A DNA stretch of 64,000 bases from positions 1 through 64,000 of the forward strand of contig CAYWZW010000019.1 in the NCBI GenBank assembly GCA_964462945.1. Direction: 5' to 3'. This DNA comes from GCA-020343675 sp964462945. GTDB taxonomy: Bacteria > Planctomycetota > Phycisphaerae > Sedimentisphaerales > Anaerobacaceae. Below the pieces are notes generated by a model that was not told the origin of the DNA, ran no database searches, and saw only the letters and a program-made list of their open reading frames with translations. The translations under genes and the position numbers were made by a program. Shown one piece after another: positions 33,663-41,649 of the stretch (the stretch's first letter is position 1; each line of letters starts with the position of its first letter).

Positions 33663-36600
33663 TACCACCTCTTGCTCTCAGACATGCGGGCCAGTTCATC
33701 CAGACACTCATCCTCCTTGACGGCATAAAGGTTCGCTACTTCGGCGCTTTTCTGCGCTCGCGCGACGATCCTCAGATGGTAGCAGGCCAGCCTCGCCGCC
33801 TCAACTCTCAGGCGATAACCATCCTGCTGAGTCCACCGATCCTTGTTTTTCGTGAATTCCTGCATGTACGCTTCGCAGAGTTTATCGACCTGGGGTTTCA
33901 ACTCTAAATACTTCACGCCATAAGCCATGATTTCCAGCATCGGGGTGGGCGAGGGATTCAGATTGAAGGCCTCGACGGCAAAATCAAACCCCTTCTTCCT
34001 ATCGGCCAATTCGGGAAGATATAAATAGTAGCTGTGGGCCCGAATCAGGTTCTTGTGATAGTCGTCCGGGTAGAGGGTCTGGCCGGTAAATATGCCTTCA
34101 AAAAGCTCCCGGCCTCGCGGCGTCCTTATATCGACGAACAGCTTCTGCTCGCGGTTGAGGAAAACGACCCGCCAGTTGGGATTGTATTCGAGGCCTTTGA
34201 TCGCGTGGTATTTGGCCTCCTGGTCCGGGTCGGCGAAGACCGCCGCGGGCATCAGGACGACCCAGATATCATGGGCCTGCATCTGCTCATCCATCCACTG
34301 ACCGATTTCGGCGTAATCGGAAGCCGTCAGCGTCTGCTCCCGGGCTTCGGCGAGTTGAAGCTTCTGGTCGGTGATCTGGCCGCCGGCCATGATGTGCGAC
34401 CAGAGGTCAAAGGCGCTCACGTTGTAGGCCGCCTGGGCCCTGCCGTCCATGAAGAGCTGCAAGGGCGTTCGTCCCGTGTTCGGATCAGGTTCCTGACCCC
34501 AGGCGATGGAACCGCCTTCGGTCCAGTAGTTAAACATCTTGCCGGCCAGCTTATTGTCCCTGATGAATTTCATGGCGTGGAACGGCTTGGCGTCCGAAGC
34601 CGTCATGCGCATAAACACGGAGTTGAGCTTCGGATCGGAGGGCCACGGGTCGAGATAAACGCACTTGAACTTCAGCCCCCACACCACAGCAAAGAACAGG
34701 ACCGCTGCGGCGCCGGCGGCGATAAAGAACCACTGTACGCTGCGCGGCATTCTGGAGGCGGTCAAGCGATTCCGCTCGTGGAAGTTTCGCGAGGCCAAAA
34801 ACGCGTGGATGATCTGCTCAAAAAGCATCGCGACAACCGGGCAGGCCGCAATCGCGGCGATCGGAATGAACCGCCGGGAGCGAACCGCCATGTAAATCGT
34901 CAGGGCGCTCACGGCCAAGACCCCCAAATCAATTTTGGGCAATTGGAAGGTCTCCTCTGCTGGCCCATCCCCAAAGCCTTCGGCTTTGAGGCTGCCACCC
35001 ACCTTAGCGAGAAACCTCTTGAAAGAGGGGATTCCAAGCCACACGAGCATGGCGAGAATGTTCACTATATAGAGCGCGTCGAACAGGTACGCATAGCCCA
35101 TTCCGACGTTGCGTTCGTAGATGGGGCGGGACAATCGCTGCAAGCCAAGGAACTGGTGCACGTACCAGATGGGCCTGTCAAACTTGAATGGATTGAAGAT
35201 CAGGGTCATCAACAGCAGGGAAACGACGGCCGCGGCGGCCACAAAGACAATATTCCGGGGTTCGTACTTGGCCGTTCTTGAAATCAGCAAAGCCAGGATG
35301 TGCAGCGTGACATACACGGGCACGATGACAAAAGGATAAATGTATCTGCCGTTATAGCCGGCCAGAGTCTGCCCGGACCACAGGGCCAGCAGGGTCAACG
35401 GAATGACCAGGTAGACGAAGTGAACATTCCTGTAAATGGCCAATATCATGATGAGTATGAAAAGGGCGCAGACAAAGAAGCTGCCCGCGTCCAGGCCGAG
35501 AAAGGAAAAGCTGACAAATGTTACCCAGCCTCCAAGTATCGCGGCAGCCGCGCCGAAGATCCTCGAGAGAATCCTGTACTGCCTGCTCTGGGCTTCAAGC
35601 TCGTTCTTAGGCGCCTTAAGGAACCGGGGAACCAGAAAACGGGAGAGCACCCACAGGATGAGCAAGCCGATACTTAGAATGTACAGTACCAGGAATGGAA
35701 AGCCCGTGCCGACCCGGTTGTCCCAGTCAAAAGCTGACCACCATTCGTGGATTTTCCGCCAGCGTTCGGCGTGCTTGCTGACGCTGATGATGAACGTGTG
35801 GGTGAGGTTCGTCAGGTGAAACGGGTTGAACAAAATGACGGCCAAGAGCGCAACCGCGCCTGCCGCGACGGTGTGGTAGATGCCCGTCAGTCCAATCGAG
35901 TGGAACTTCTTTTTTGAGAAGCTCGCCAACAGGTGAAGGCCCACAAACGGAACGAGCACGATGAACACGTAGATGTACCCGCCGTGGACGTTGCACCAGA
36001 AGACCGTCACCGGGACAATCAGCCATATAAAGAGGATATTTCGATAGGTCGCCAGGACCAGGATGAGCAGAAAAACCGCGACCAGCATATTGGAAAAACC
36101 CGCCGGACGAATGTCGATATAGGAGCGCCCCGCAAACAAGGCAAAGCAGGAAAAGACGGCACAGAGCGCCGGATTCACCCCCAACAGCCGGCCGGTGTAA
36201 TAGACGCAGATTATAGTCAATATATAAACGGCGAACTTCCAATAAACCAGGGCGTTGGACGAGAAACTCACGCCGTCCGCGTACGAGGACTGGGGAACCA
36301 GCAGGTAGAAGATAACGTGGGTCAGCCAGTTCTGGTTGATCCAGCCGGTCGGATGCCAGGCTTTGACGGTTTCGAGGCCGACCTTGTCCGCGATCCACCG
36401 TGCCCAGCCGGGCCAGGTCTTGATCTCTTCCGGCGTCGGGCCCGGCTTGTGCGAGTTGGCGCTGAACGGCTCGACGGTATCGACGCCGTGGTGGACAAAA
36501 TGCCGCCCGCAGGCCATCGCCACCCAGGTATCCCCGGCGGCGACCATGTGAGTGCAGGCGTGAAGGGCGAAAATCAGCATGGCCGCCCAGCCGATCATCA

Positions 36601-36721
36601 TGGGCCAGCCGGACAAGGCACGGCGTCCTGCGGCTGTCGTTGCTTGTTCAGAGACGGATACATCGCCCGCCTGCGGAGCGGACGAGGTGCTGCGCTTCCT
36701 TCTCTTTACTGACTTAGCCAT
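33662..36721 (-). CDS. large multi-pass membrane protein, GT-C glycosyltransferase-like
   Basis: 1019 residues. A basic cytoplasmic N-terminus, about fourteen membrane helices (residues 40-690), then a soluble periplasmic domain (about 700-1010). The first outer loop has GDTWVAMACGRHFVHHGVDT, with an acidic residue at the place where GT-C enzymes carry catalytic acids. The soluble domain has KMFNYWTEGGSIAWG, reminiscent of oligosaccharyl and mannosyltransferase tails. Likely a polyprenol-dependent transferase; coupled to the GT2 gene downstream. A perfect CAAAGCC/GGCTTTG hairpin lies within its coding sequence at 34972-34988. Starts inside the end of the aminotransferase gene (16-base overlap). 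Confidence 0.7.
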   Translation of the reverse strand: MAKSVKRRKRSTSSAPQAGDVSVSEQATTAAGRRALSGWPMMIGWAAMLIFALHACTHMVAAGDTWVAMACGRHFVHHGVDTVEPFSANSHKPGPTPEEIKTWPGWARWIADKVGLETVKAWHPTGWINQNWLTHVIFYLLVPQSSYADGVSFSSNALVYWKFAVYILTIICVYYTGRLLGVNPALCAVFSCFALFAGRSYIDIRPAGFSNMLVAVFLLILVLATYRNILFIWLIVPVTVFWCNVHGGYIYVFIVLVPFVGLHLLASFSKKKFHSIGLTGIYHTVAAGAVALLAVILFNPFHLTNLTHTFIISVSKHAERWRKIHEWWSAFDWDNRVGTGFPFLVLYILSIGLLILWVLSRFLVPRFLKAPKNELEAQSRQYRILSRIFGAAAAILGGWVTFVSFSFLGLDAGSFFVCALFILIMILAIYRNVHFVYLVIPLTLLALWSGQTLAGYNGRYIYPFVIVPVYVTLHILALLISRTAKYEPRNIVFVAAAAVVSLLLMTLIFNPFKFDRPIWYVHQFLGLQRLSRPIYERNVGMGYAYLFDALYIVNILAMLVWLGIPSFKRFLAKVGGSLKAEGFGDGPAEETFQLPKIDLGVLAVSALTIYMAVRSRRFIPIAAIAACPVVAMLFEQIIHAFLASRNFHERNRLTASRMPRSVQWFFIAAGAAAVLFFAVVWGLKFKCVYLDPWPSDPKLNSVFMRMTASDAKPFHAMKFIRDNKLAGKMFNYWTEGGSIAWGQEPDPNTGRTPLQLFMDGRAQAAYNVSAFDLWSHIMAGGQITDQKLQLAEAREQTLTASDYAEIGQWMDEQMQAHDIWVVLMPAAVFADPDQEAKYHAIKGLEYNPNWRVVFLNREQKLFVDIRTPRGRELFEGIFTGQTLYPDDYHKNLIRAHSYYLYLPELADRKKGFDFAVEAFNLNPSPTPMLEIMAYGVKYLELKPQVDKLCEAYMQEFTKNKDRWTQQDGYRLRVEAARLACYHLRIVARAQKSAEVANLYAVKEDECLDELARMSESKRW
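34972..34988. repeat. perfect hairpin in coding sequence
   Basis: CAAAGCC, loop TTC, GGCTTTG. It encodes part of LKAEGFGDG in a cytoplasmic loop between membrane helices. It looks like a repeat insertion that kept the frame. Confidence 0.5.
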
Positions 36722-37896
36722 TCTTTCAGTCTGTCTAATCCTTTCGTGATCTGCTCGAGCGAACAGGCGAAACTCAAACGCACGTTGCTATCGCAGCCGA
36801 ACGGCAGGCCCGGAACCACAGCGACGTTGGCCTGCTCCAACAGGGCTTTGGCGAAGTCCATGCTGCCGGTAATCTTGGCCCCGTTCATATTTCGGCCATA
36901 ATGGCTCGAAACATCAGGGAAACAGTAAAACGCGCCGGTCGGCTCGGGACATTCCACGCCCTCGATGCCGTTGAGCCGCTCGGCCATGTATTGGCCCCGC
37001 CGCTCGAATTCTTTCCGCATCTTTTCGATCGCCTGCTCGGCGGGGGCGCCCAAAGCCGCAATCGCCGCATATTGAGCGAAGGTCACGGGGTTTGAGGTCA
37101 TGTGGTCCTGTAAACATGCCATAGCCTTTATGACTTCCGGAGGTCCCGCCGTATAACCCAGGCGCCAGCCGGTCATCGAAAAGGTCTTGCTGAAACCGTT
37201 CAGAGTCAGCGTCCTGTTATAAGCATCTTTGCTGATCGAGGCAAAGCTGATAAATTTTGTGTCGCCATAGATGAGCTTCTCATAGATTTCGTCCGAAAGC
37301 ACGACTACAGTGGTGCCTTCGAGCACCCCTGCGATGGCTCTGAGTTCGGGCGGACTGTAGGTAAAGCCGCCGGGGTTGTTGGGTGAATTAAGCACGAACA
37401 TAGTGGTTTTTTGGGTGATGGCATTTTTCAACTGCTTGGCCGTGATTTTGTAGCTGTTGGCCCTGTCGGTCTGAATGATTTTGGCTGTAGCTCCGGCAAG
37501 CTTTATCGCCTCCGGATACGTCACCCAGTACGGCGCCGGAAGGATCACCTCATCACCCGGGTCAAGCACCGCCTGCATGGCCTCATAAACGGAATGTTTG
37601 CCGCCGATGTTGACAACGACCTGCTCCGGGCCGTATTCGAGACCATTGTCCTTCCTGAGCTTGTCGGCGATAGCTTTTCGCAGCTCGTTTATCCCCGCCG
37701 CGGGTGTGTACTTTGTTTTGCCGCTTCTTAGCGCCTCTACAGCCGCCTGCTTAATGTAATCAGGCGTGTCAAAATCCGGCTCCCCTGCCCCGAAGCCGAC
37801 CACGTCCACGCCCTGGGCCTTCAACTGCTGGGCTCGTGAAGTCACGGCGAGGGTTGCCGAGGCCGGCACAGCCTGGGCTCGTTTGCTGATTTTCAT
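36706..37896 (-). CDS. aspartate/aromatic aminotransferase, class I (Ib type)
   Basis: 396 residues. Family marks: GFGAGEPDFDTPDYIK near residue 34, NSPNNPGG around 170, SDEIYEKLIY, and the PLP lysine in NGFSKTFSMTGWRLGY. Length and motifs match thermophilic-type aspartate aminotransferase (subgroup Ib), which makes aspartate from oxaloacetate. ATG 37896 starts the conserved MKISKRAQ. First gene of a three-gene operon with the two glycosyltransferases, an odd pairing. Confidence 0.9.
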   Translation of the reverse strand: MKISKRAQAVPASATLAVTSRAQQLKAQGVDVVGFGAGEPDFDTPDYIKQAAVEALRSGKTKYTPAAGINELRKAIADKLRKDNGLEYGPEQVVVNIGGKHSVYEAMQAVLDPGDEVILPAPYWVTYPEAIKLAGATAKIIQTDRANSYKITAKQLKNAITQKTTMFVLNSPNNPGGFTYSPPELRAIAGVLEGTTVVVLSDEIYEKLIYGDTKFISFASISKDAYNRTLTLNGFSKTFSMTGWRLGYTAGPPEVIKAMACLQDHMTSNPVTFAQYAAIAALGAPAEQAIEKMRKEFERRGQYMAERLNGIEGVECPEPTGAFYCFPDVSSHYGRNMNGAKITGSMDFAKALLEQANVAVVPGLPFGCDSNVRLSFACSLEQITKGLDRLKEWLSQ

Positions 37897-37975
37897 CTGA
37901 TTCGAACCTTTCTCATTCCATTCTTCTTTCTGCTGCAACGTATGTTACGGGCCTTTCGTAATACTATGGAGCATC

Positions 37976-38004
37976 ATTAGAAACGAAACCGCCGGCCCGG
38001 TCAA
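37976..38004 (-). promoter_or_regulatory. promoter of aminotransferase/glycosyltransferase operon
   Basis: Minus strand TTGACC (38004-37999), 17-base spacer, TCTAAT (37981-37976). It would give a ~75-base leader before ATG 37896. Confidence 0.5.
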
Positions 38005-38055
38005 GCAAATTGCCGAGCACCTCGCCCTGGTTCGGGACAGCGACAAAGGGCAACG

Positions 38056-38083
38056 GGTTACGGGCTACTGGCTACTGGTGTTT
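38056..38083 (+). repeat. heptanucleotide repeat, GGCTACT spelling
   Basis: GGTTACG, GGCTACT, GGCTACT, GGTGTTT: four 7-base units in register. A third spelling of the window's 7-base repeats, in the 398-base gap between two divergent operons. The rest of the gap (37897-38294) holds only the two promoters. Confidence 0.55.
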
Positions 38084-38186
38084 CTGGCTTCCCTGGCGAC
38101 GGGCTTTCTCAGTTTTCTTCAATCTCCAGGAACAACGCTTACCGCTGATACACAGTCAGAAATGAGCTATCGTAAGGGAGGTACTC

Positions 38187-38215
38187 TTGTTGGATAGGGC
38201 TTGGTATGTTATACT
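38187..38215 (+). promoter_or_regulatory. promoter of lamin-tail/CotH gene
   Basis: TTGTTG (38187-38192), 17-base spacer, TATACT (38210-38215). The in-frame TTG at 38187 is thus the -35 box, which supports the ATG at 38295 as start. Confidence 0.6.
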
Positions 38216-38294
38216 ATCTTGTGTCGTTATAGGACGTACGGGCTGTCAGCAGTGGCGATTTGTGGTTTGCCAGTCCGAAAAAGGGAGGAATGCC

Positions 38295-41294
38295 ATGACT
38301 ATGAGACATTCGAGGACCCTTGTTTTTCTCGTTGTATTGACTTGCACGCTCTGGCCCTTCGCTACGGTCTCGGCACAGGAATCCGTCCGGATAAGCGAGT
38401 TCATGGCCGTCAACGACAGCGGTCTTGACGACGAAGACCGGGATGAAGAGGACTGGATTGAGATTCACAATACCGGAGGCGGTACGGTTGACCTGGAGGG
38501 CTGGTATCTGACGGATGACGCCGATACCCTGACGAAGTGGGCATTTCCGAAGGTGACGCTCGCGTCCGATGCTTATTTGATTGTCTTCGCATCCGGAAAG
38601 AATCGCAGAGAACCATCGGGAGTCTTGCACACCAATTTCAAACTGAACGGGAGCGGTGAGTATCTGGGATTGATCCGTCCGGATGGGCATACGGTAGTCT
38701 CGGAATTCTCTCCCGCCTACCCGGTCCAGGCGCCCGATGTCTCTTATGGTTTTAGCGCTGTGGATAAGGAAGTAGCGCTGGTGCCGTCCAAGGCCCCGGC
38801 CAAGGCCCTGGTCCCCCGGGATGGTGCGTTGGAACCTACCGGACAATATCCGGGCGAGCTGCGTCCCTGGACGTTGGAAAGCCTGGGTGATTCAAGCTGG
38901 CAGACAGGCGTTACCGGCGTTGGCTACGCTTACCCGGAACTGATCGGGTTAGACGTCTCTGCCATGCGCTCCGTGAATCAGACCGTATATATCCGGATAC
39001 CCTTCGACGTGGACAATCCGTTGGCGGTTGTCACCATGACCTTACGCATGCGCTACGAAGATGGGATGATCGCCTACATTAACGGGCAGGAAGTGGCGAG
39101 GAGTAACGCGCCCGCTCCGGGCGCGGAGACGTGGAATTCCGGCGCACCGGCCTATCGAGTCAACCGGATTGCGGTTCATTCGGTTGACTATCCCATCCCC
39201 CGGTTCGATTTCCTCCATGGGGGCACGAACGTGCTGGCCGTACAGGGATTGAACTATCTTGTAGATAGTCCGAGCCTGCTGATCTTTCCCGAGCTTCTGG
39301 CGATGACGCACGTCTATACGGACATGCCGCCGCAGTATTTTGTAACTCCGACTCCCGGCAAGCCGAATAACATGGGCGTCGAAAAGCTGGGGCCGGTTAT
39401 TTCCGACAGCGAACACTACCCGGAAATCCCAGGTGAGAATGATGACCTGCTGGTCACGGTCCGAATCAAGCCGTCCTTCGATCCCGTGGATACGGTGGCG
39501 CTGCATTATCGCGTGATGTTCAACAACGAAGTAGCTATTCCGCTTGGTGATGATGGGAACAGCGGCGACGGACAACCGTCTGACGGGGTGTATGGGGCAC
39601 GGATTCCCGCCGAGACCTTCAGCGCGGGGCAGATGGTGCGCTGGTACGTTACGGCCACGGACACAGCCGGACGCGCATCCAGGTTCCCATCGTTTTTTGT
39701 TCTGCAGAATTCTCCTCAATATTGCGGCACCGTGGTTGAGGACCCGAGCCTTGTTAATCCCCTGCCCGTCCTGCATTGGTTTATCGAAAACCCAGCAGCG
39801 GCCAATTCCGACTCAGGAACCCGCTGTGTGCTCTTTTATGACGGTGAGTTTTACGATAACGTCGGGATCAACCTTCACGGTCAGTCCAGCCGGGGTTTCC
39901 CAAAGAAGAGCTACGACATCGATTTCAATCCCGGCCATAACTTCAAGTGGGCGCCGGGAAAGCCCCGTGCCGATGACATCAACCTGATGACGACCTACCC
40001 GGATAAAGCGCACATGCGCAACATATTGGCCTATGATACCTATCGGGACGCGGATTGCCCCTATCATTGGGTTTTTCCCGTGCGCGTCCAGCAAAACGGG
40101 GCCTTTTGGGGCACAGCCCATGTGATGGAAAACGGGGATGAGGACTGGCTGATTCGAATGGGCTTGAATGCCGAGGGGGCCCTTTACAAGATGTACAACA
40201 GATTCGACAGTGCCAGTCACGCTACGACCGGCGCCGAAAAGAAGACACGCAAATACGAGGACAATGCGGATTTGTCGGCGCTCTTCAACAGCCTGAGCCT
40301 CTCGGGCGAAGCACGACGTCAATACCTCTACGACAACGTGGACGTGGCGCAGGTCGTCGATTTTCTGGCCGTACGCGTAATCACGGGCGACGTCGACTGC
40401 TGCCACAAAAACTACTACCTTTACCGTGATACGGGTGCCACCAATGAATGGCAGATGTGGCCGTGGGACGTGGACCTGAGCTTCGGGCGAGTGTGGAATT
40501 CCTCCGAGACGTATTGGAACGAGAACCTTATTATAAATACGGGCTTATTTGTCGGCCAGGGCAACCGCTTGCCGGATGCCATTTTTGGCACGCTGGAAAT
40601 GCGGCAGATGTATCTGCGCCGCATAAGAACGCTCATGGATGAATTTCTCATGGCGCCGGGCACGCCGCAGGAGAAACTGTATTTCGAGCCGCAAATTGAT
40701 ATGTGGGCGGACCTGCTCGTTCTGGATGCAGCCCTGGACGCCGCCAAATGGGGCTCGGACTCATGGGGCAACGGTTCTACGGCTCCCTGCTGCCCCCAAT
40801 CCTTGCTGGAAGCTGTTGGGGAGCTAAAGACCTCCTACCTGCCGCAGCGCCGCAGTCAACTATTCAACCGCCTGGCCTCCGGATCATACGAAATACCCAA
40901 CGCCCAACCGCCCGGCACGGTTGTCAATTTCGGCACTATTGAGACCTATCCGGCCGGCGGCAACCTGGACGAGCAGTACATCCAACTGCAAAATCTCAAC
41001 GGTTTTGCAGTAGATATTTCCGGCTGGACGCTGAGCCGTGGACAAGAGCCTAATAACGCTCCTCTTTTCACGTTCCGAGGCGGCACGGTCATTCCCGCCA
41101 ACGGGACGATTTACGTCGCCGCCAATCGAGTAGCTTTTCGCTCTCGGAGTGCTCCTCCCATGGGCAACCAGGCACTGTTTGTTGTGGGTGATTTTAGCGG
41201 CCGCCTTGCAGCCCGAGACGAAATGCTTTATTTGACCGACCGTCAGCAAGTAACGGTAGATTCCGTTAAAACAACCCGGCGTGGCAGGTGGTGA
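38295..41294 (+). CDS. secreted lamin-tail-domain/CotH-kinase-like protein, C-terminus lost
   Basis: 999 residues. Signal peptide (9-28: VFLVVLTCTLWPFATVSA), lamin-tail domain (about 33-155: ISEFMAVNDSGLDDEDRDEE, WIEIHNTG, LEGWYLTDD), and a CotH-kinase-like region (about 500-790) with GINLHGQSSRGFPKKSYDID and WQMWPWDVDLSFG. A second lamin-tail domain begins near 900 (YIQLQNLNGFAVDISGWTLS) but ends in VKTTRRGRW directly at an IS remnant, so the original C-terminus was probably lost. CotH-type proteins are atypical protein kinases of spore coats; here the substrate is outside the cytoplasm. Ribosome site GGGAGG before ATG 38295. Confidence 0.82.
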   Translation: MTMRHSRTLVFLVVLTCTLWPFATVSAQESVRISEFMAVNDSGLDDEDRDEEDWIEIHNTGGGTVDLEGWYLTDDADTLTKWAFPKVTLASDAYLIVFASGKNRREPSGVLHTNFKLNGSGEYLGLIRPDGHTVVSEFSPAYPVQAPDVSYGFSAVDKEVALVPSKAPAKALVPRDGALEPTGQYPGELRPWTLESLGDSSWQTGVTGVGYAYPELIGLDVSAMRSVNQTVYIRIPFDVDNPLAVVTMTLRMRYEDGMIAYINGQEVARSNAPAPGAETWNSGAPAYRVNRIAVHSVDYPIPRFDFLHGGTNVLAVQGLNYLVDSPSLLIFPELLAMTHVYTDMPPQYFVTPTPGKPNNMGVEKLGPVISDSEHYPEIPGENDDLLVTVRIKPSFDPVDTVALHYRVMFNNEVAIPLGDDGNSGDGQPSDGVYGARIPAETFSAGQMVRWYVTATDTAGRASRFPSFFVLQNSPQYCGTVVEDPSLVNPLPVLHWFIENPAAANSDSGTRCVLFYDGEFYDNVGINLHGQSSRGFPKKSYDIDFNPGHNFKWAPGKPRADDINLMTTYPDKAHMRNILAYDTYRDADCPYHWVFPVRVQQNGAFWGTAHVMENGDEDWLIRMGLNAEGALYKMYNRFDSASHATTGAEKKTRKYEDNADLSALFNSLSLSGEARRQYLYDNVDVAQVVDFLAVRVITGDVDCCHKNYYLYRDTGATNEWQMWPWDVDLSFGRVWNSSETYWNENLIINTGLFVGQGNRLPDAIFGTLEMRQMYLRRIRTLMDEFLMAPGTPQEKLYFEPQIDMWADLLVLDAALDAAKWGSDSWGNGSTAPCCPQSLLEAVGELKTSYLPQRRSQLFNRLASGSYEIPNAQPPGTVVNFGTIETYPAGGNLDEQYIQLQNLNGFAVDISGWTLSRGQEPNNAPLFTFRGGTVIPANGTIYVAANRVAFRSRSAPPMGNQALFVVGDFSGRLAARDEMLYLTDRQQVTVDSVKTTRRGRW

Positions 41295-41523
41295 TGGCGA
41301 AGGGGTGGAGTCTTCGTCAACACCATAGGGTGGAGTCGAACGAATTGCCTGCTGGAGGAATCGCTTGCGGGGTTTATCGACCTGTTCGAGCATGGGAGCG
41401 AGGAATTCGCCCAATAGCATTTGGCTCTTGTGAATCAGCAAATCTTTGTGTACCATTTTTGTGCCTCCTTGTTCTTGTTTTATTGATCCATCGAAAAAGA
41501 CTATTCTACAGGCACAAGGAGGC
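41295..41523 (-). mobile_element. IS remnant with transposase N-terminal fragment
   Basis: On the minus strand, AAGGAGG precedes ATG 41456 and about 39 codons (MVHKDLLIHKSQMLLGEFL, APMLEQVDKPRKRFLQQAIR) that resemble the N-terminus of an IS4/IS701-like transposase. The frame then runs into sequence unlike a transposase, so most of the element is gone. It abuts the truncated lamin-tail gene. The exact family and ends cannot be fixed from the sequence. Confidence 0.55.
41463..41523 (-). promoter_or_regulatory. inverted repeat that can sequester the transposase ribosome site
   Basis: GCCTCCTTGT (41463-41472) and ACAAGGAGGC (41514-41523) are a perfect 10-base inverted repeat. In the minus-strand RNA the downstream arm contains the AAGGAGG ribosome site of the transposase fragment, so a transcript that reads in from outside would hide it. 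This is a known way for IS elements to avoid activation by external promoters (IS10, IS50). Confidence 0.5.
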
Positions 41524-41649
41524 TTCTTCTGCTCCCTCCTCCAAAACGGGTAATCGCGTCCCGTGTAGAGACTTGATCATCCGTCTGGAAATTGGTAGAA
41601 TATGGAGGTCTAAACGGGCAATGTCTCGACTTGATTTCAGGAGGGTAGC

